From Thalassospira profundimaris (GTDB lineage Bacteria; Pseudomonadota; Alphaproteobacteria; Rhodospirillales; Thalassospiraceae): a DNA stretch of 64,000 nucleotides. The DNA lies in assembly GCF_003326755.1 (NCBI RefSeq), contig NZ_JPWH01000001.1, positions 366,227 to 430,226 of the forward strand, given 5' to 3'. Shown here piece by piece: positions 44,852 to 54,402 of this stretch (the first letter of the stretch is position 1; each line of letters opens with the position of its first letter). A program made the position numbers and the translations under genes. The notes below the pieces were generated by a model that was given only the letters and a program-made list of their open reading frames with translations, ran no database searches and was not told where the DNA came from.

Positions 44852-45106
44852 GATACAATACCTCGAATTTCGTTATCGTTAATCAGTGCGGGTCGCACAA
44901 AGCTCCCGCACCATATCCCCATTTGGTTGTTCTGTGAAAGTTAAATTGCCGTGCAACCCGTTGTTACAAGGTAATTTTGCTTTCCTTTCATCCAAATGGA
45001 GGGTGAAACTTGCCTGTCCCATCTATCTAGGACAAAGTTTGTTTTACGCAACGCCCTTTACAAAAGCATCATGCAGATGATGCCACGGTCCGGAATACTA
45101 AGATGC
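44852..45106. other. intergenic region upstream of sodB
   Basis: About 255 bases between sodB and the cyclase-gene terminator. It must hold the sodB promoter. No Fur box or other known motif was recognised. Confidence 0.4.
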
Positions 45107-45140
45107 AAAACGCGCCGGGTGTTTTGACGTTCCCGGCGCG
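45107..45140 (-). terminator. terminator after the cyclase-family gene (minus strand)
   Basis: CGCGCCGGG (45111-45119) pairs perfectly with CCCGGCGCG (45132-45140), followed on the minus strand by TTTTGC. Confidence 0.75.
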
Positions 45141-45171
45141 ATCAGAGATTTTTGTTTGGCAGCGATCCGTA

Positions 45172-46152
45172 TTAATCGGCCGTGGGCCGCATCACGCCAT
45201 TTTCATCGCGTTTAAGGGGATAGGGCTGCTCGGGCAAAGGGGCGCCGGGGGCATCGGCCAGGGTCACGCCATATTTCCAGTCTGCCGGCGCAATGGCCAC
45301 ATAGCGGGCATACCCGCCCGTGCCGCCCAGCGGTTTGGCAAAGCCGATTGAAATCAGCGCACCGGTTTCGGGGACCTTATCGAGGTTGGCAACCCCCTCG
45401 GCCTGGGTGAAGTTATTGTGCATCAGCCAGTATTCCCCCTCCAGGTTCGGGGTGGTGTCGGTATCGAGCGGTTCGTGGCCGTGGAACAGGATGTGACGTT
45501 TAAGATGGAGGAATTTCAGTGCCTCCAGCCCGACACCGGGAAACGGTGTTTCGTTAAAGCTGTCAATATCATCCCAGCGTTTATACCAGTCAGACCGCAC
45601 CATCACGACCGATCCTTCCGGGATGCGGCCATGTTTTTGTTCCCAATCCTCAATATCGGAAACCTGCAGGTAATAGCCCTGATCCTTGGCAACCTTGTCG
45701 GCAATATTGATCACCACAAGCGGACGCACACTATAGGTTGCCGGAAGGTCGCTAATGGTGGCCCCCATCGGGTTCCAGTGCGCGGGCGGGTCCAACTGGG
45801 TGCCATACTGGTCGGTTGGCAGGTCATAGGCGGTGGCAACAAAGCCGTGTTTGGCATAGGTGAATTCTTCACCCACCGAAACATAACCCGGTATATCCTG
45901 GCCTGCGACAGCCGCCTTGAATTTGGCATTGCCAAAACCCGGCCAGACCGGCTGTACCGGCGCAAAGGCGTGGGTCAGGTCAATATATTTGGCCGTTTTA
46001 AAGCTGGCATCATAGGCGGACCATAAGCCGGGTGCGGTTTTGGCTGCCGGTTCGGTATCGTTTTGTACCATTGGTCCGGTTTGCGCACAGCCTGCAAGTA
46101 TTAAAAACGTTACCGGCAGAAAGGCTGTTGCCAGCCTGGATGAAATTCGCAT
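45172..46152 (-). CDS. cyclase-family (kynurenine-formamidase-like) lipoprotein
   Basis: This 326-residue protein carries a lipobox, FLILAGCAQTG, so Cys22 would be lipidated and the enzyme anchored at the cell envelope. The cyclase-family metal site is visible as YGTQLDPPAHW (family pattern HxGTxxDxPxH, here with Asp-Gln before Tyr rather than His). Further family blocks are VVMVRSDWYKRWDD, FPGVGLEALKFL and HILFHGHEPLDTD. Relatives hydrolyse amides or cyclic compounds such as N-formylkynurenine or isatin. The exported, lipidated form is unusual. The substrate is unknown. Confidence 0.82.
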   Translation of the reverse strand: MRISSRLATAFLPVTFLILAGCAQTGPMVQNDTEPAAKTAPGLWSAYDASFKTAKYIDLTHAFAPVQPVWPGFGNAKFKAAVAGQDIPGYVSVGEEFTYAKHGFVATAYDLPTDQYGTQLDPPAHWNPMGATISDLPATYSVRPLVVINIADKVAKDQGYYLQVSDIEDWEQKHGRIPEGSVVMVRSDWYKRWDDIDSFNETPFPGVGLEALKFLHLKRHILFHGHEPLDTDTTPNLEGEYWLMHNNFTQAEGVANLDKVPETGALISIGFAKPLGGTGGYARYVAIAPADWKYGVTLADAPGAPLPEQPYPLKRDENGVMRPTAD

Positions 46153-46305
46153 GTGAAGTTCCCCTGATAAACGTGTTTGAACGAAACCGTTCCTGAACGT
46201 CTTTGCCCTTTATTGTCGGGCTGCTAGATAGGTTCCAGCATTTTGGGGTATTAATTCACAAATGCAGGGGGGCAGGCAAGGGCCATAACCATGACCATGA
46301 CCCTG

Positions 46306-46611
46306 TTATTCCTTATACAGGCTGACCATATTCTTGATATCGGTTCCCTCGCGAATCATCACGCCATATTCGCCTTTTTGCAGGCTGCTGATGTTCAACT
46401 GGCAGGGAAAACGGCTGCAGTTTTTCTGCAGGGCCATGCTGCCATCGGGGTAGGTTAACACAACCTCGCCACGCGGCGCATCGGCATGAATTGTTACCGT
46501 ATCAGTCACGGCTTTTGGGGCAACCTTGATCGCAGCCAGGGCAGCTGTCGTCACTGACAAAAGACCGATCAGGGCGAGAACCACCGGTTTGCTGCGGAAA
46601 GACTTCGGCAT
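46306..46611 (-). CDS. small exported protein of unknown function
   Basis: This 101-residue protein has a Sec signal (PVVLALIGLLSVTTAALA) and a short mature part with VTIHADAPRGEVVLTYPDG and NCSRFPCQLNISSLQKGEYGV. Two cysteines six apart may form a disulfide. It resembles no family I know. The ATG has GAGGAG upstream. It lies next to the cyclase lipoprotein on the same strand, but with a 153-bp gap, so linkage is unclear. Confidence 0.65.
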   Translation of the reverse strand: MPKSFRSKPVVLALIGLLSVTTAALAAIKVAPKAVTDTVTIHADAPRGEVVLTYPDGSMALQKNCSRFPCQLNISSLQKGEYGVMIREGTDIKNMVSLYKE

Positions 46612-47090
46612 GGACGTCTCCTCGCAAAATAACAGATGCGATAAACCGGCAGCGCGGGCAACAGACTGTCATTTTCCGGGAAAAGATACCGGGGCAGATC
46701 GTGCGTTCCTGTGTGCCATCGGGCCAAAACGACCCTTGTTTATCGTCGTTAACCCGGAATATGACAGCCAATCTGGCGCTATTCGGGGCGCGAATGAGGC
46801 AATTCCATGCCGAAAAGGGTAGGGGATTTATACAATCGCATGTGTAAAAGCCCGTTAATGCCTTGTTCCACAGGGAATTTTTGTGGTTATTTCAATTTTT
46901 GCAATGCCTGCCTTAATTTTGGCAAAGGGGGACATATTTTTACTCCGTGCGCGTTATTTGCTGCGATGAAGGGCAAAAATACATCATTGCCGGATTTGCG
47001 GGCCGGATTCGCCCGCTTGCGGGAAGTGCCGGGACATGCCCAGTTTCATTATGAATGTTTATTATGAATGCGGGGCTGGTCCCGGGGATG
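46612..47090. other. 479-bp intergenic region
   Basis: It lies between the small exported protein and thiE. A plus-strand frame of 86 codons (46807-47067) is open but unconvincing. A short direct repeat, TTATGAATG, occurs twice near 47049-47071. No other feature was seen. Confidence 0.4.
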
Positions 47091-47759
47091 TTAATTTTGG
47101 CCGGTTTGGAAGGGGCCGGATGCCAGCCGGGCACGGGCGTTTTTGATTGCATCTGCCAGTTGGCGGGTGGCTGTTTCGGGGTTTTTCTGCCCGCAAATGG
47201 CGGAAACAACGGCCAGACCATCGGCACCACTTTCCAAAACATCTGTTACATGTTCCTGTTTCACCCCGCCAATGGCAACCGACGGCAGATTGCAAAGGGT
47301 TGTCAGATGCGCCAGCCCCTCAAAGCCGATGGCGGGTTTATGGTCCGGTTTGGTCGATGTCGCAAAAACCGGCCCGATACCGACATAATCAATGACGCTT
47401 TTGTCGATTTTGCGGGCGACAGCTTCGGATTCAATCGACAGGCCCAGTATTTTGTCTTTGCCCAGTTTCTGGCGGGCCATTTCGGCGGGCATATCGTCCT
47501 GGCCCACATGCAGGCCATGCGCATCAATCGCAATGGCAGCCTCAATATTGTCATTAACGATTAGCGGTACGCCGCTTCCCGCCATTGCCGCCCTTAATGC
47601 GCGGCCAATTTCAATGAATTCACGGGTGCTGGCGGTTTTATGGCGTAGCTGGACCATTGTGGCACCGCCCCTGATGGCGGCCATTGTGGTTTCCAGCATC
47701 GAATGATCGCGACACAAATCGGGATCCAGCACCAGATACAGCGACAGATCAAACGTCAT
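47091..47759 (-). CDS. thiE: thiamine-phosphate synthase
   Basis: ThiE joins HMP pyrophosphate with thiazole phosphate to make thiamine phosphate. The 222-residue protein shows the TIM-barrel motifs GGATMVQLRHK, LIVNDN, GLHVGQDDMP, YVGIGPVFATSTKPDH and VAIGGVKQEHV. Its ATG overlaps the thiM stop by four bases (ATGA), so the two are coupled. Both lie downstream of a TPP riboswitch. Confidence 0.93.
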   Translation of the reverse strand: MTFDLSLYLVLDPDLCRDHSMLETTMAAIRGGATMVQLRHKTASTREFIEIGRALRAAMAGSGVPLIVNDNIEAAIAIDAHGLHVGQDDMPAEMARQKLGKDKILGLSIESEAVARKIDKSVIDYVGIGPVFATSTKPDHKPAIGFEGLAHLTTLCNLPSVAIGGVKQEHVTDVLESGADGLAVVSAICGQKNPETATRQLADAIKNARARLASGPFQTGQN

Positions 47760-48571
47760 GACAGAACCTCGATCCCGGCGTGGGTTTCAAGGGCGGCACC
47801 ATCCAGATTATAAAGGGCATCCAGGAAGGCCGTGGCAAAGCTGGCCGGGCCGGATGCGGTTTTCTCCGCCATTTTTCCGGCAGCGGCAAAACAGGCCAGG
47901 GCGGCAATGGTGGCCTCAAACGGGGCCTTGGGTGCCGTTGCGGCAAAGGCACCCACCAGCGCGGTGAGCGAACAGCCCATCGCCGTTATTTTCGGCATCA
48001 GGGCAGACCCGCCATGAATGCGAACGGCTGCACTGCCATCGGTAACAAAATCGCTGCTGCCGGTTACGGCAACCACGCATTTTTGGTTTTGGGCCAGGGT
48101 TTTGGCGGCTTCTTCGGCCTGTTCAACCGGGTCGCCACTATCCACTCCCTGACCGGCACTTTGCCCCCCGGCAAGGGCAATGATTTCGGAAGCGTTGCCG
48201 CGAATAATGGTGGGCTTTAACGCCAGCAGGGCCGTAACAGCGTCACGGCGAAAGCCGGTGGCAAAATGGGCGACCGGGTCCAGGACCCAGGGTTTTTGTG
48301 CCGCGCTGGCGCCCGTGGCGGCTTCTTTCATGCCCGCGACCCATTCGCTGGAAAGGGTGCCGATATTTACCGTGAGCGCCCCGGCAATGGCGGCAAATTC
48401 ACCGCTTTCTTCAGGCGCATGGACCATCGCGGGCGAGGTCCCTGCCGCCAGCAGCGTATTGGCGGCAATATTCATTGCCACATAATTTGTGATGCAATGA
48501 ACCAGCGGTGCCGCATCGCGCATGTCGGTCAAAAGCCGGGCGGGGGAAAGGTTTTGGTGTGTGTCAGTCAT
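47756..48571 (-). CDS. thiM: hydroxyethylthiazole kinase
   Basis: ThiM phosphorylates hydroxyethylthiazole for salvage into thiamine. The 271-residue protein shows PLVHCITNYVAMNIAANTLLAAG, VLDPVA, IIRGNASEIIALAG and the catalytic loop MPKITAMGCSLTALVGAF, with the Cys typical of the ribokinase-like family. The ATG at 48571 has GGGAG upstream. The longer frame opening at 48652 would run into the riboswitch and is not used. Regulation by the TPP riboswitch is expected. Confidence 0.93.
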   Translation of the reverse strand: MTDTHQNLSPARLLTDMRDAAPLVHCITNYVAMNIAANTLLAAGTSPAMVHAPEESGEFAAIAGALTVNIGTLSSEWVAGMKEAATGASAAQKPWVLDPVAHFATGFRRDAVTALLALKPTIIRGNASEIIALAGGQSAGQGVDSGDPVEQAEEAAKTLAQNQKCVVAVTGSSDFVTDGSAAVRIHGGSALMPKITAMGCSLTALVGAFAATAPKAPFEATIAALACFAAAGKMAEKTASGPASFATAFLDALYNLDGAALETHAGIEVLS

Positions 48572-48647
48572 GGCAAGGCTCCCATGCAGGTGCGTTTGGA
48601 AACCCAGTTCGGTGCCGGAATGATGTTGAAACGCGGTGTAAAGCGTT

Positions 48648-48757
48648 TGCACCCTCCCTACGCCAGTATGAACTGGATCAGGTTCAACGGGTCACTGCGC
48701 TGTCTGATTTCCCAGCCGTGGCAGTTTCTCAGCCCCCTGTCGGGGCTCCCCTTGGTG
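48648..48757 (-). ncRNA. TPP (THI-box) riboswitch
   Basis: On the minus strand the conserved THI elements appear in order: GGGGAGCCCC, then GGGGGCTGAGA, then GACCCGTTGAACCTGATC, CAGTTCATACTGGCG and TAGGGAGGG. It lies 76 bases before the thiM start. Binding of thiamine pyrophosphate is expected to turn down thiM-thiE. The element family is established; the switching mechanism here is not determined. Confidence 0.92.
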
Positions 48758-48835
48758 AACCCGCAAGATGGGTTTTGTTGATCGTCCTGTCAATGTGCTG
48801 TTTGCAGGGGGGATGGATTGGTATCAGCCCACAGG

Positions 48836-48872
48836 CAAAAAGAAAGGCGGGGTGCGCAAACATCCCGCCTTT
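48836..48872 (-). terminator. rho-independent terminator after tex (minus strand)
   Basis: AAAGGCGGG (48843-48851) pairs perfectly with CCCGCCTTT (48864-48872). On the minus strand it is followed by CTTTTTG. Confidence 0.8.
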
Positions 48873-48906
48873 CGTTCGATGTGTTTATCAGGCCAATTTG
48901 CCGGGA

Positions 48907-51297
48907 TTACTTGCGCCGTTCCATGGCCGCCTTCAGGGCGGCGGCCATTGCCCCGCCCCCGGCATCACCCGCCGATGCCGCTTTGGCGTTGCCACGGCCA
49001 TGATTGCCGCCATTTCCGCCATTGCCGCCTTGGCGGCGCGGCTGGTTGCGGTCCTGGTGGTTATGGCGGGCACCGCTGGGCTGGCTGCGCTGTTCGCGCC
49101 GTTCCTGCGTTCCTTCGTAATCGGGGGCGGATTTCATCGACAGGCCGATGCGTTTGCGCGGTGCATCCACTTCCATCACCGTGACGGAAACGATTTGGCC
49201 TGCCTTGACCACTTCGCGCGGGTCGGCGACAAATTTGTCGGCCAGTTGCGAAATATGAACCAGGCCATCCTGATGCACGCCAATATCGACAAATGCCCCA
49301 AAATTGGTGACGTTGGTGACGGTGCCTTCCAGTTTCATGCCGACTTTCAAATCCTTGATTTCATTGACGCCCTCAATGAATTTCGCGGTTTTGAATTCCG
49401 GGCGCGGGTCACGGCCGGGTTTGTCAAGTTCGGCCAGGATGTCGCGGATGGTCGGCACACCAAAAACATCATCGGCGAATTTTTCCGGCCGCAGGGTTTT
49501 CAGGAACGGGGAATCGCCAATGATGCTGGCAAGGTCCCGGCTGCTTTCCCGGCTGATTTTTTCGACAACCGGGTAGGCTTCCGGGTGCACGGCGGAGGCA
49601 TCAAGCGGATTATCACCGCCGCGAATGCGCAAAAAGCCCGCACATTGTTCAAAGGCCTTTGGCCCCAGCCGTTCGACCTTGCGCAAATCCGTGCGCGAAC
49701 GGAAGGCCCCGTTCACATCGCGATAACCAACAATATTGCGCGCCAACCCTTCGCTAAGCCCGGCAACACGGGTCAGAAGCGGGATCGACGCAGTATTAAG
49801 GTCCACACCCACACCGTTCACGCAGTCTTCCACCACCGCGTCGAGCGAGCGGGCCAGTTTGGTTTCCGAAACATCGTGCTGATATTGACCAACCCCGATG
49901 GATTTCGGGTCGATCTTCACCAGTTCGGCCAACGGGTCCTGCAAACGGCGCGCAATCGAGGCCGCACCGCGCAGCGATACGTCCAGATCGGGGAATTCCT
50001 CGGCGGCAAATTGTGATGCCGAATAGACCGACGCCCCGGCTTCGTTAACAATGACCTTGGTTGCCTTGATTTGCGGAAAGGCATTTAACAGCATACCGGC
50101 AAGCTGGTCCGTCTCGCGCGAGAAAGTGCCATTGCCAATCGCGATCAGCTCGATTTTATGTTTGGCGGCAAGGGCCGCCAGCGTGTTAATCGCGCCCTGA
50201 ACATCATTACGCGGCTGGAACGGATAAACCGTTGCCGTATCCACCAGCTTGCCGGTGGCATCGACCACGGCAACCTTCACGCCGGTACGCACCCCCGGGT
50301 CCAGGCCCATAGTGGCCTTTTGCCCGGCCGGGGCCGCCAGCAGCAGGTCTTTCAGGTTATCGGCAAACACCTTGATGGCATCTTCTTCTGCGCTGTCACG
50401 CAAATTGCCAAACAAATCAAGCTCGATCGACAGTGACAGTTTGACGCGCCAGGTAAAGCGCACGGTGTCACTCAGCCATTTATCGGCCGGGCGACCCTGG
50501 TTGCGAATGCCGACATGGGCGGCAATCACGGTTTCGGCGCGGCCCGGTTCGCCGCGCGGGCGGTCTTCGTCTTCGGCACCCAGGGTCAGTTTAAGCTGCA
50601 AAATGCCTTCGTTGCGACCCCGGAATAGTGCCAGGGCACGGTGTGACGGGCAGGTTTTGATCTTTTCCGAATGGCTGAAATAGTCGGAAAACTTTGCCCC
50701 TTCGGCTTCTTTGCCCTCGATGACACTGGCGGTAATTTCGCCGTCATCCCACAAAAGCTGGCGCAGGCGGGCCACCAGGTCGGCATCCTCGGCAAAGCGT
50801 TCCATCAAAATCTGGCGGGCACCATCCAGGGCAGCCTTGGTATCTTCGACACCTTTTTCGCCGTCAATGAATTTGGCGGCTTCGGCTTCCGGGTCCAGTT
50901 GCGGGTTTGCCAGCAGGGCATCGGCCAGCGGCTCCAGGCCTGCCTCGCGGGCAATCTGGGCCTTGGTGCGGCGCTTTTTCTTGTAGGGCAAATAAAGGTC
51001 TTCAAGGCGGGTTTTGGTATCGGCTTCGTTAATCGCCTTTTCCAGTTCCGGGGTCAGTTTATCCTGTTCGCGGATGCTTTCGATCACGGAAGCGCGGCGT
51101 TCTTCAAGTTCGGTCAGATAACGCAGGCGTTCATCCAGATTACGCAACTGGGTATCGTCCAGACCGCCGGTCTTTTCCTTGCGGTAACGGGCAATGAAGG
51201 GCACGGTCGAGCCTTCATTCAGCAGTTCGATGGTCGCAAGGACCTGTTCGGGACGAACAGAAAGTTCTTCGGCGATACGCTGGGGAATGGAACGCAT
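48907..51297 (-). CDS. tex: Tex-family RNA-binding transcription accessory protein
   Basis: This 796-residue protein belongs to the Tex/Spt6-like family, which binds nucleic acids and affects transcription. The N-terminal Tex domain reads [21 protein letters not shown], followed by a YqgF-like domain ([16 protein letters not shown]), helix-hairpin-helix motifs ([22 protein letters not shown]) and a C-terminal S1 domain ([20 protein letters not shown]). A tail rich in Arg, Gln, Asn and Gly follows ([15 protein letters not shown]), probably disordered. The ATG at 51297 has AAGGAG; the frame extends further 5' without a start signal. It has its own terminator. Confidence 0.93.
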   Translation of the reverse strand: MRSIPQRIAEELSVRPEQVLATIELLNEGSTVPFIARYRKEKTGGLDDTQLRNLDERLRYLTELEERRASVIESIREQDKLTPELEKAINEADTKTRLEDLYLPYKKKRRTKAQIAREAGLEPLADALLANPQLDPEAEAAKFIDGEKGVEDTKAALDGARQILMERFAEDADLVARLRQLLWDDGEITASVIEGKEAEGAKFSDYFSHSEKIKTCPSHRALALFRGRNEGILQLKLTLGAEDEDRPRGEPGRAETVIAAHVGIRNQGRPADKWLSDTVRFTWRVKLSLSIELDLFGNLRDSAEEDAIKVFADNLKDLLLAAPAGQKATMGLDPGVRTGVKVAVVDATGKLVDTATVYPFQPRNDVQGAINTLAALAAKHKIELIAIGNGTFSRETDQLAGMLLNAFPQIKATKVIVNEAGASVYSASQFAAEEFPDLDVSLRGAASIARRLQDPLAELVKIDPKSIGVGQYQHDVSETKLARSLDAVVEDCVNGVGVDLNTASIPLLTRVAGLSEGLARNIVGYRDVNGAFRSRTDLRKVERLGPKAFEQCAGFLRIRGGDNPLDASAVHPEAYPVVEKISRESSRDLASIIGDSPFLKTLRPEKFADDVFGVPTIRDILAELDKPGRDPRPEFKTAKFIEGVNEIKDLKVGMKLEGTVTNVTNFGAFVDIGVHQDGLVHISQLADKFVADPREVVKAGQIVSVTVMEVDAPRKRIGLSMKSAPDYEGTQERREQRSQPSGARHNHQDRNQPRRQGGNGGNGGNHGRGNAKAASAGDAGGGAMAAALKAAMERRK

Positions 51298-51479
51298 GGT
51301 TTCTCCTTGTTTTGCTCGTCCGCTTGAAATAGCGACTTTCAGGCCCGCTGGAAAGAGCCAGTTTGCGGCAATCACAAGGCAGCTATTAACCGCCGGGGCT
51401 TGTCGATTGGGGCGGACGGGGCTATCTGTTGGACAAAGCGTTGAAAATGCCGCGCAAGCGGCCCAGATCGGAGGTCCCG

Positions 51480-51806
51480 ATGGCCGGAAAATTTCGTGAA
51501 ACCGTAGTGCAGCGGTCCAGCCAGTCCGTTGCCAAGTCAGACGATAAGCCAACATCTTCTGGCGAGAAACCGTCCGTCGTCGGGGCGAGCCAGGCCCCTG
51601 ACATAACGGACATAAACACAGAGGCACAAGCCGCAGCCGATACTGAAGCCGCATCCGCGCCAGAATTATCGCAAGATGCGATCAATGCCATCGCCGAAGC
51701 CAAGGCCTTCCGCGAAGCCGCCCAGCGTGAAATCGGCGGCCCCAAAGGCCCCGAACCGACCCGCTTTGGTGATTGGGAACATAAAGGTCGCTGTATTGAT
51801 TTTTAA
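51480..51806 (+). CDS. succinate dehydrogenase assembly factor 4 (DUF1674)
   Basis: This 108-residue protein ends with [19 protein letters not shown], the signature of DUF1674/SDHAF4, which helps mature the flavoprotein subunit of succinate dehydrogenase. The ATG at 51480 has GGAGG five bases upstream, better than the in-frame TTG at 51429 or ATG at 51447. The N-terminal half is low-complexity and variable, as usual. It lies alone between the divergent tex gene and hipA; no sdh genes are present here. Confidence 0.88.
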   Translation: MAGKFRETVVQRSSQSVAKSDDKPTSSGEKPSVVGASQAPDITDINTEAQAAADTEAASAPELSQDAINAIAEAKAFREAAQREIGGPKGPEPTRFGDWEHKGRCIDF

Positions 51807-51827
51807 GCTGTTTTTGGCGGGTGCGCG

Positions 51828-53150
51828 CTAAACAACGTCGTGCAGGGCCGAAACGTTTTTGGTGGCCGCGTCTGGCAGGGTCGCCTGCGCGGCAAATTCG
51901 GGCCAGCGTAAAAGGGCGTCTGCAACCTGGTCTATGATGTCGTTGATGCGTGCTTCCCGGATCGGCGATTCCTTTGCCAGTTTGATGAGCTGCTTTCGCG
52001 AGATGTCTTTTCCCGCCCCGGCAATTGCCAAACTGTGTTCTCCGCCCGGCCCGTGGGATGGGGTCAGGTCATAGGCAGGCGAGATACGCCAGCGCCAGTT
52101 ATCGCCATCATCAATGTCCAGAAGGGCGCTATGCTGGCGTCCGTGATCGTCGCGATTATGGGACATGGCATTAAAGGCAGCCCGGCGGAAGGCCTCTTCC
52201 AATGCTGTTTCGCTTTGTGTGATTTGCCAAAACCAGTTTAGAAGCGTGCCATAATCAAAGGCAAATTTGCGATGTTCGCTTTCCAGTGCGCCAGAGGCCG
52301 ATAACATGTGCCAGCGCCGTAAAACGGCCTGACCGTTCACATTTGTGGTTTCGCGATCAAATCGCCGCACAGCAAAAAAGCGTGTTCCCTTTTGTGTTGT
52401 GATCAAGCGGGTTTCGGGCATATGGATGCCTGCCTCACGGGCCATCAGGGAATAGGCATATTCAATTTCGGCGGCGTGGGGGCCATCGTCGCGGGTGGTA
52501 AATTTGACCATCCAGTGCCCGAAATGAAAATCTGGCAGGGCCGTGGCGGGTCTTATTTGGGCATCTTCGCCCGCATTTTCCTGAATTTGGCACACAATTT
52601 TGGGCCGCGCCCCGCCGGACCCGCCAAGGGCGGCCCGCAGATCCAGGGCGTCCTGTAATGTTTGCCCCTCCGCTTCGCCCAAAATACGTTGGGCGGCATC
52701 CGAGAGTTCGCCGAGGTCCATTTCGGGGCTTTCCGGCTGCGCCTGTGCTTTTGGTCGATAAGCCAGTGCGCCCATGCCCCCAACGCCGACAATCGCCAAA
52801 CGGTCAATCGGGGTCAGGTCGCTGCGGCGGATTCCCCGTGCTTCGGCTTCCCGGTCCACCAGCAGCCGTCCCCATCCGTCGGGTAGGCTGTCGGCAAATA
52901 CCCCGTGCAGGCCATCAAATTCCTCTCTGTCCGCCGGAATGATCTGCTTGCCCATGTCCAGGCTGTGGGGGGAAAGAGGCACCGTTGGTGCAAGATCGTT
53001 TTTGGCAGGTTCAAACATGGCGATGCGACGCGCTTTTGACCAGGCAATGCGGCCCAGTTCAATGGATGACGTGCCGGTTTTTCCCGTTGCCAGGCCCTGC
53101 AAGCGAATGGTCAGGGGTTCACCAAGTTTCCAGGCCTGTAGCATTGTCAT
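51828..53150 (-). CDS. hipA: HipA-family serine/threonine kinase toxin
   Basis: This 440-residue HipA-like kinase shows an N-terminal coupler region, the ATP-loop-like ALGGSGGARPK, the catalytic region NAMSHNRDDHGRQHSALL (HNRDDH), and the metal-binding SPAYDLTPSHGPGG. HipA proteins phosphorylate targets such as glutamyl-tRNA synthetase and slow growth. Its ATG overlaps the stop of the upstream hipB gene by four bases, the usual antitoxin-toxin layout. Activity depends on the partner and is not shown by sequence alone. Confidence 0.88.
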   Translation of the reverse strand: MTMLQAWKLGEPLTIRLQGLATGKTGTSSIELGRIAWSKARRIAMFEPAKNDLAPTVPLSPHSLDMGKQIIPADREEFDGLHGVFADSLPDGWGRLLVDREAEARGIRRSDLTPIDRLAIVGVGGMGALAYRPKAQAQPESPEMDLGELSDAAQRILGEAEGQTLQDALDLRAALGGSGGARPKIVCQIQENAGEDAQIRPATALPDFHFGHWMVKFTTRDDGPHAAEIEYAYSLMAREAGIHMPETRLITTQKGTRFFAVRRFDRETTNVNGQAVLRRWHMLSASGALESEHRKFAFDYGTLLNWFWQITQSETALEEAFRRAAFNAMSHNRDDHGRQHSALLDIDDGDNWRWRISPAYDLTPSHGPGGEHSLAIAGAGKDISRKQLIKLAKESPIREARINDIIDQVADALLRWPEFAAQATLPDAATKNVSALHDVV

Positions 53151-53482
53151 CGTTTGCGGCTCGCCCGTTGTCTGGGTTTGGCATTTTCGCTGGCCAGCAT
53201 TTCGTCAATGCTGCGTGGCAGGTCGTCATCTGGCTCAAATAAATGTTCAAGATTTTCGCCACGTGACAAGGCCTGCGCAAGGCGTACCACTGTTAGAAAT
53301 GGGGCCAGGCCCGTATCCTCGAACTTCCGAAGGGTTGGCACGGGCACACCGGCACGTTCGGAAAGTTCCTTGCGCGTCAAATTCATATCCAGCCGTAACT
53401 GCTTTGCCGCAAGGCCGGTTTTTAATGCGGTTTCTTCAGGGGAGAATTTATTAAGTGATATAACCATATCAATAAACCACAT
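53147..53482 (-). CDS. hipB: HipB-like XRE antitoxin/regulator
   Basis: This 111-residue helix-turn-helix protein (QLRLDMNLTRKELSERAGVPVPTLRKFEDTG) is the likely antitoxin and operon repressor for the HipA kinase, which it overlaps by ATGA. A C-terminal basic tail (KPRQRASRKR) follows. Two ATG starts are possible, 53482 and 53467; neither has a ribosome binding site and both fall next to or inside the left operator, so the start is uncertain. Two dyads TGATAT-N4-ATATCA bracket the start. Confidence 0.85.
   Translation of the reverse strand: MWFIDMVISLNKFSPEETALKTGLAAKQLRLDMNLTRKELSERAGVPVPTLRKFEDTGLAPFLTVVRLAQALSRGENLEHLFEPDDDLPRSIDEMLASENAKPRQRASRKR
53456..53471. promoter_or_regulatory. HipB-type operator, proximal
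   Basis: TGATATAACCATATCA is a perfect TGATAT-N4-ATATCA dyad overlapping the hipB start region. It recurs at 53497-53512, 41 bases away centre to centre. Confidence 0.65.
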
Positions 53483-53496
53483 AAATGCGCTTTTAT

Positions 53497-53512
53497 TGAT
53501 ATCATCATATCA
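53497..53512. promoter_or_regulatory. HipB-type operator, distal
   Basis: TGATATCATCATATCA has the same TGATAT-N4-ATATCA dyad as the proximal site and lies just upstream of the hipB start. The flanks are also inverted copies of those of the proximal site. Confidence 0.65.
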
Positions 53513-53560
53513 CTTATTTTCACCAATGTATTGGTGTTTGTTTTACTCATTCAATTGGAA

Positions 53561-53593
53561 GGAGCAGGTGTTTTTGTGTGATTGACCTGCTCC
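53561..53593 (-). terminator. possible terminator hairpin after rpe
   Basis: GGAGCAGGT (53561-53569) pairs perfectly with ACCTGCTCC (53585-53593). On the minus strand only TTCC follows, so termination strength is uncertain. Confidence 0.5.
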
Positions 53594-53610
53594 GCCAATA
53601 TAGCGGGGTT

Positions 53611-54276
53611 TTATGCCCCGCGAATGGCCTTGATATTGGGGGCATATTGGCTGGGGCCGCCTTTGAAGGTGGCGGAACCGGCGACCAGCACATCGGCACC
53701 CGCCGCGATCACGTCACGGGCGATTTCCGGATTGACGCCGCCATCGACTTCAAGGTCGATATGCCGTCCGGTCGCATCGATCATTTTGCGGATGCGTTTG
53801 ATCTTTTCAAGTTGGCTGGGAATAAATTTTTGCCCGCCAAAGCCGGGGTTGACCGTCATGACCAGCACCAGATCAACCAGATCCATCACATATTCGATCA
53901 TGCTTTCCGGGGTGGAGGGGTTCAGCGAGACACCAGCCTTTTTGCCAAGAGACTTGATCAGTTGCAGGCTGCGATGCAGGTGCGGGCCGGCTTCGGCATG
54001 AATGGTGATGATGTCGGACCCGGCATCGGCGAAGGCCTGGATATAGGGATCAACCGGGGCAATCATCAAATGCACGTCAAAGACCTTGTCGGTATGCGGG
54101 CGCAGGGCTTTGACAACATCCGGGCCAATGGTGATGTTGGGCACGTAATGGCCGTCCATCACATCGATATGGATGTAATCCGCGCCTGCGGCATCAATCG
54201 CGGCGACTTCTTCGCCCAGTTTGGCAAAGTCTGCCGAAAGGATGGACGGGGCAATTTTGATGTTGTGCGTGGTCAT
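53611..54276 (-). CDS. rpe: ribulose-phosphate 3-epimerase
   Basis: Rpe interconverts ribulose 5-phosphate and xylulose 5-phosphate in the pentose phosphate pathway. The 221-residue TIM-barrel protein shows [60 protein letters not shown] and LEVDGGVN, which include the metal-binding His/Asp residues. The ATG at 54276 gives the usual N-terminus; the frame opens 28 codons earlier. It sits downstream of rsmB on the same strand, an arrangement seen in other alphaproteobacteria. Confidence 0.94.
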   Translation of the reverse strand: MTTHNIKIAPSILSADFAKLGEEVAAIDAAGADYIHIDVMDGHYVPNITIGPDVVKALRPHTDKVFDVHLMIAPVDPYIQAFADAGSDIITIHAEAGPHLHRSLQLIKSLGKKAGVSLNPSTPESMIEYVMDLVDLVLVMTVNPGFGGQKFIPSQLEKIKRIRKMIDATGRHIDLEVDGGVNPEIARDVIAAGADVLVAGSATFKGGPSQYAPNIKAIRGA

Positions 54277-54402
54277 GCGCGCAGGGTCCTGATCATGGCA
54301 GGTTGAACAAAGGGGAAATCGGTCGCTGCTATAGCGCAATTTCCCCGGCTTGTCATCCAAACCGGCCTTTTTGCCCCGGTCAAATGACGCGGCCTGTGGC
54401 CC

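Noticed and set aside
46807..47067. 86-codon plus-strand frame between the small exported protein gene and thiE
   Set aside because: Cysteine-rich but without a ribosome binding site or domain; no support beyond being open.
48508..50016. 502-codon plus-strand open frame across the riboswitch and tex
   Set aside because: It runs through the TPP riboswitch, a terminator and the tex coding sequence on the other strand; composition is shadow-like.
53521..53536. CACCAATGTATTGGTG palindrome upstream of hipB as a third operator or terminator
   Set aside because: It differs from the two TGATAT dyads, and a two-base loop is too small for a terminator; isolated and unexplained.
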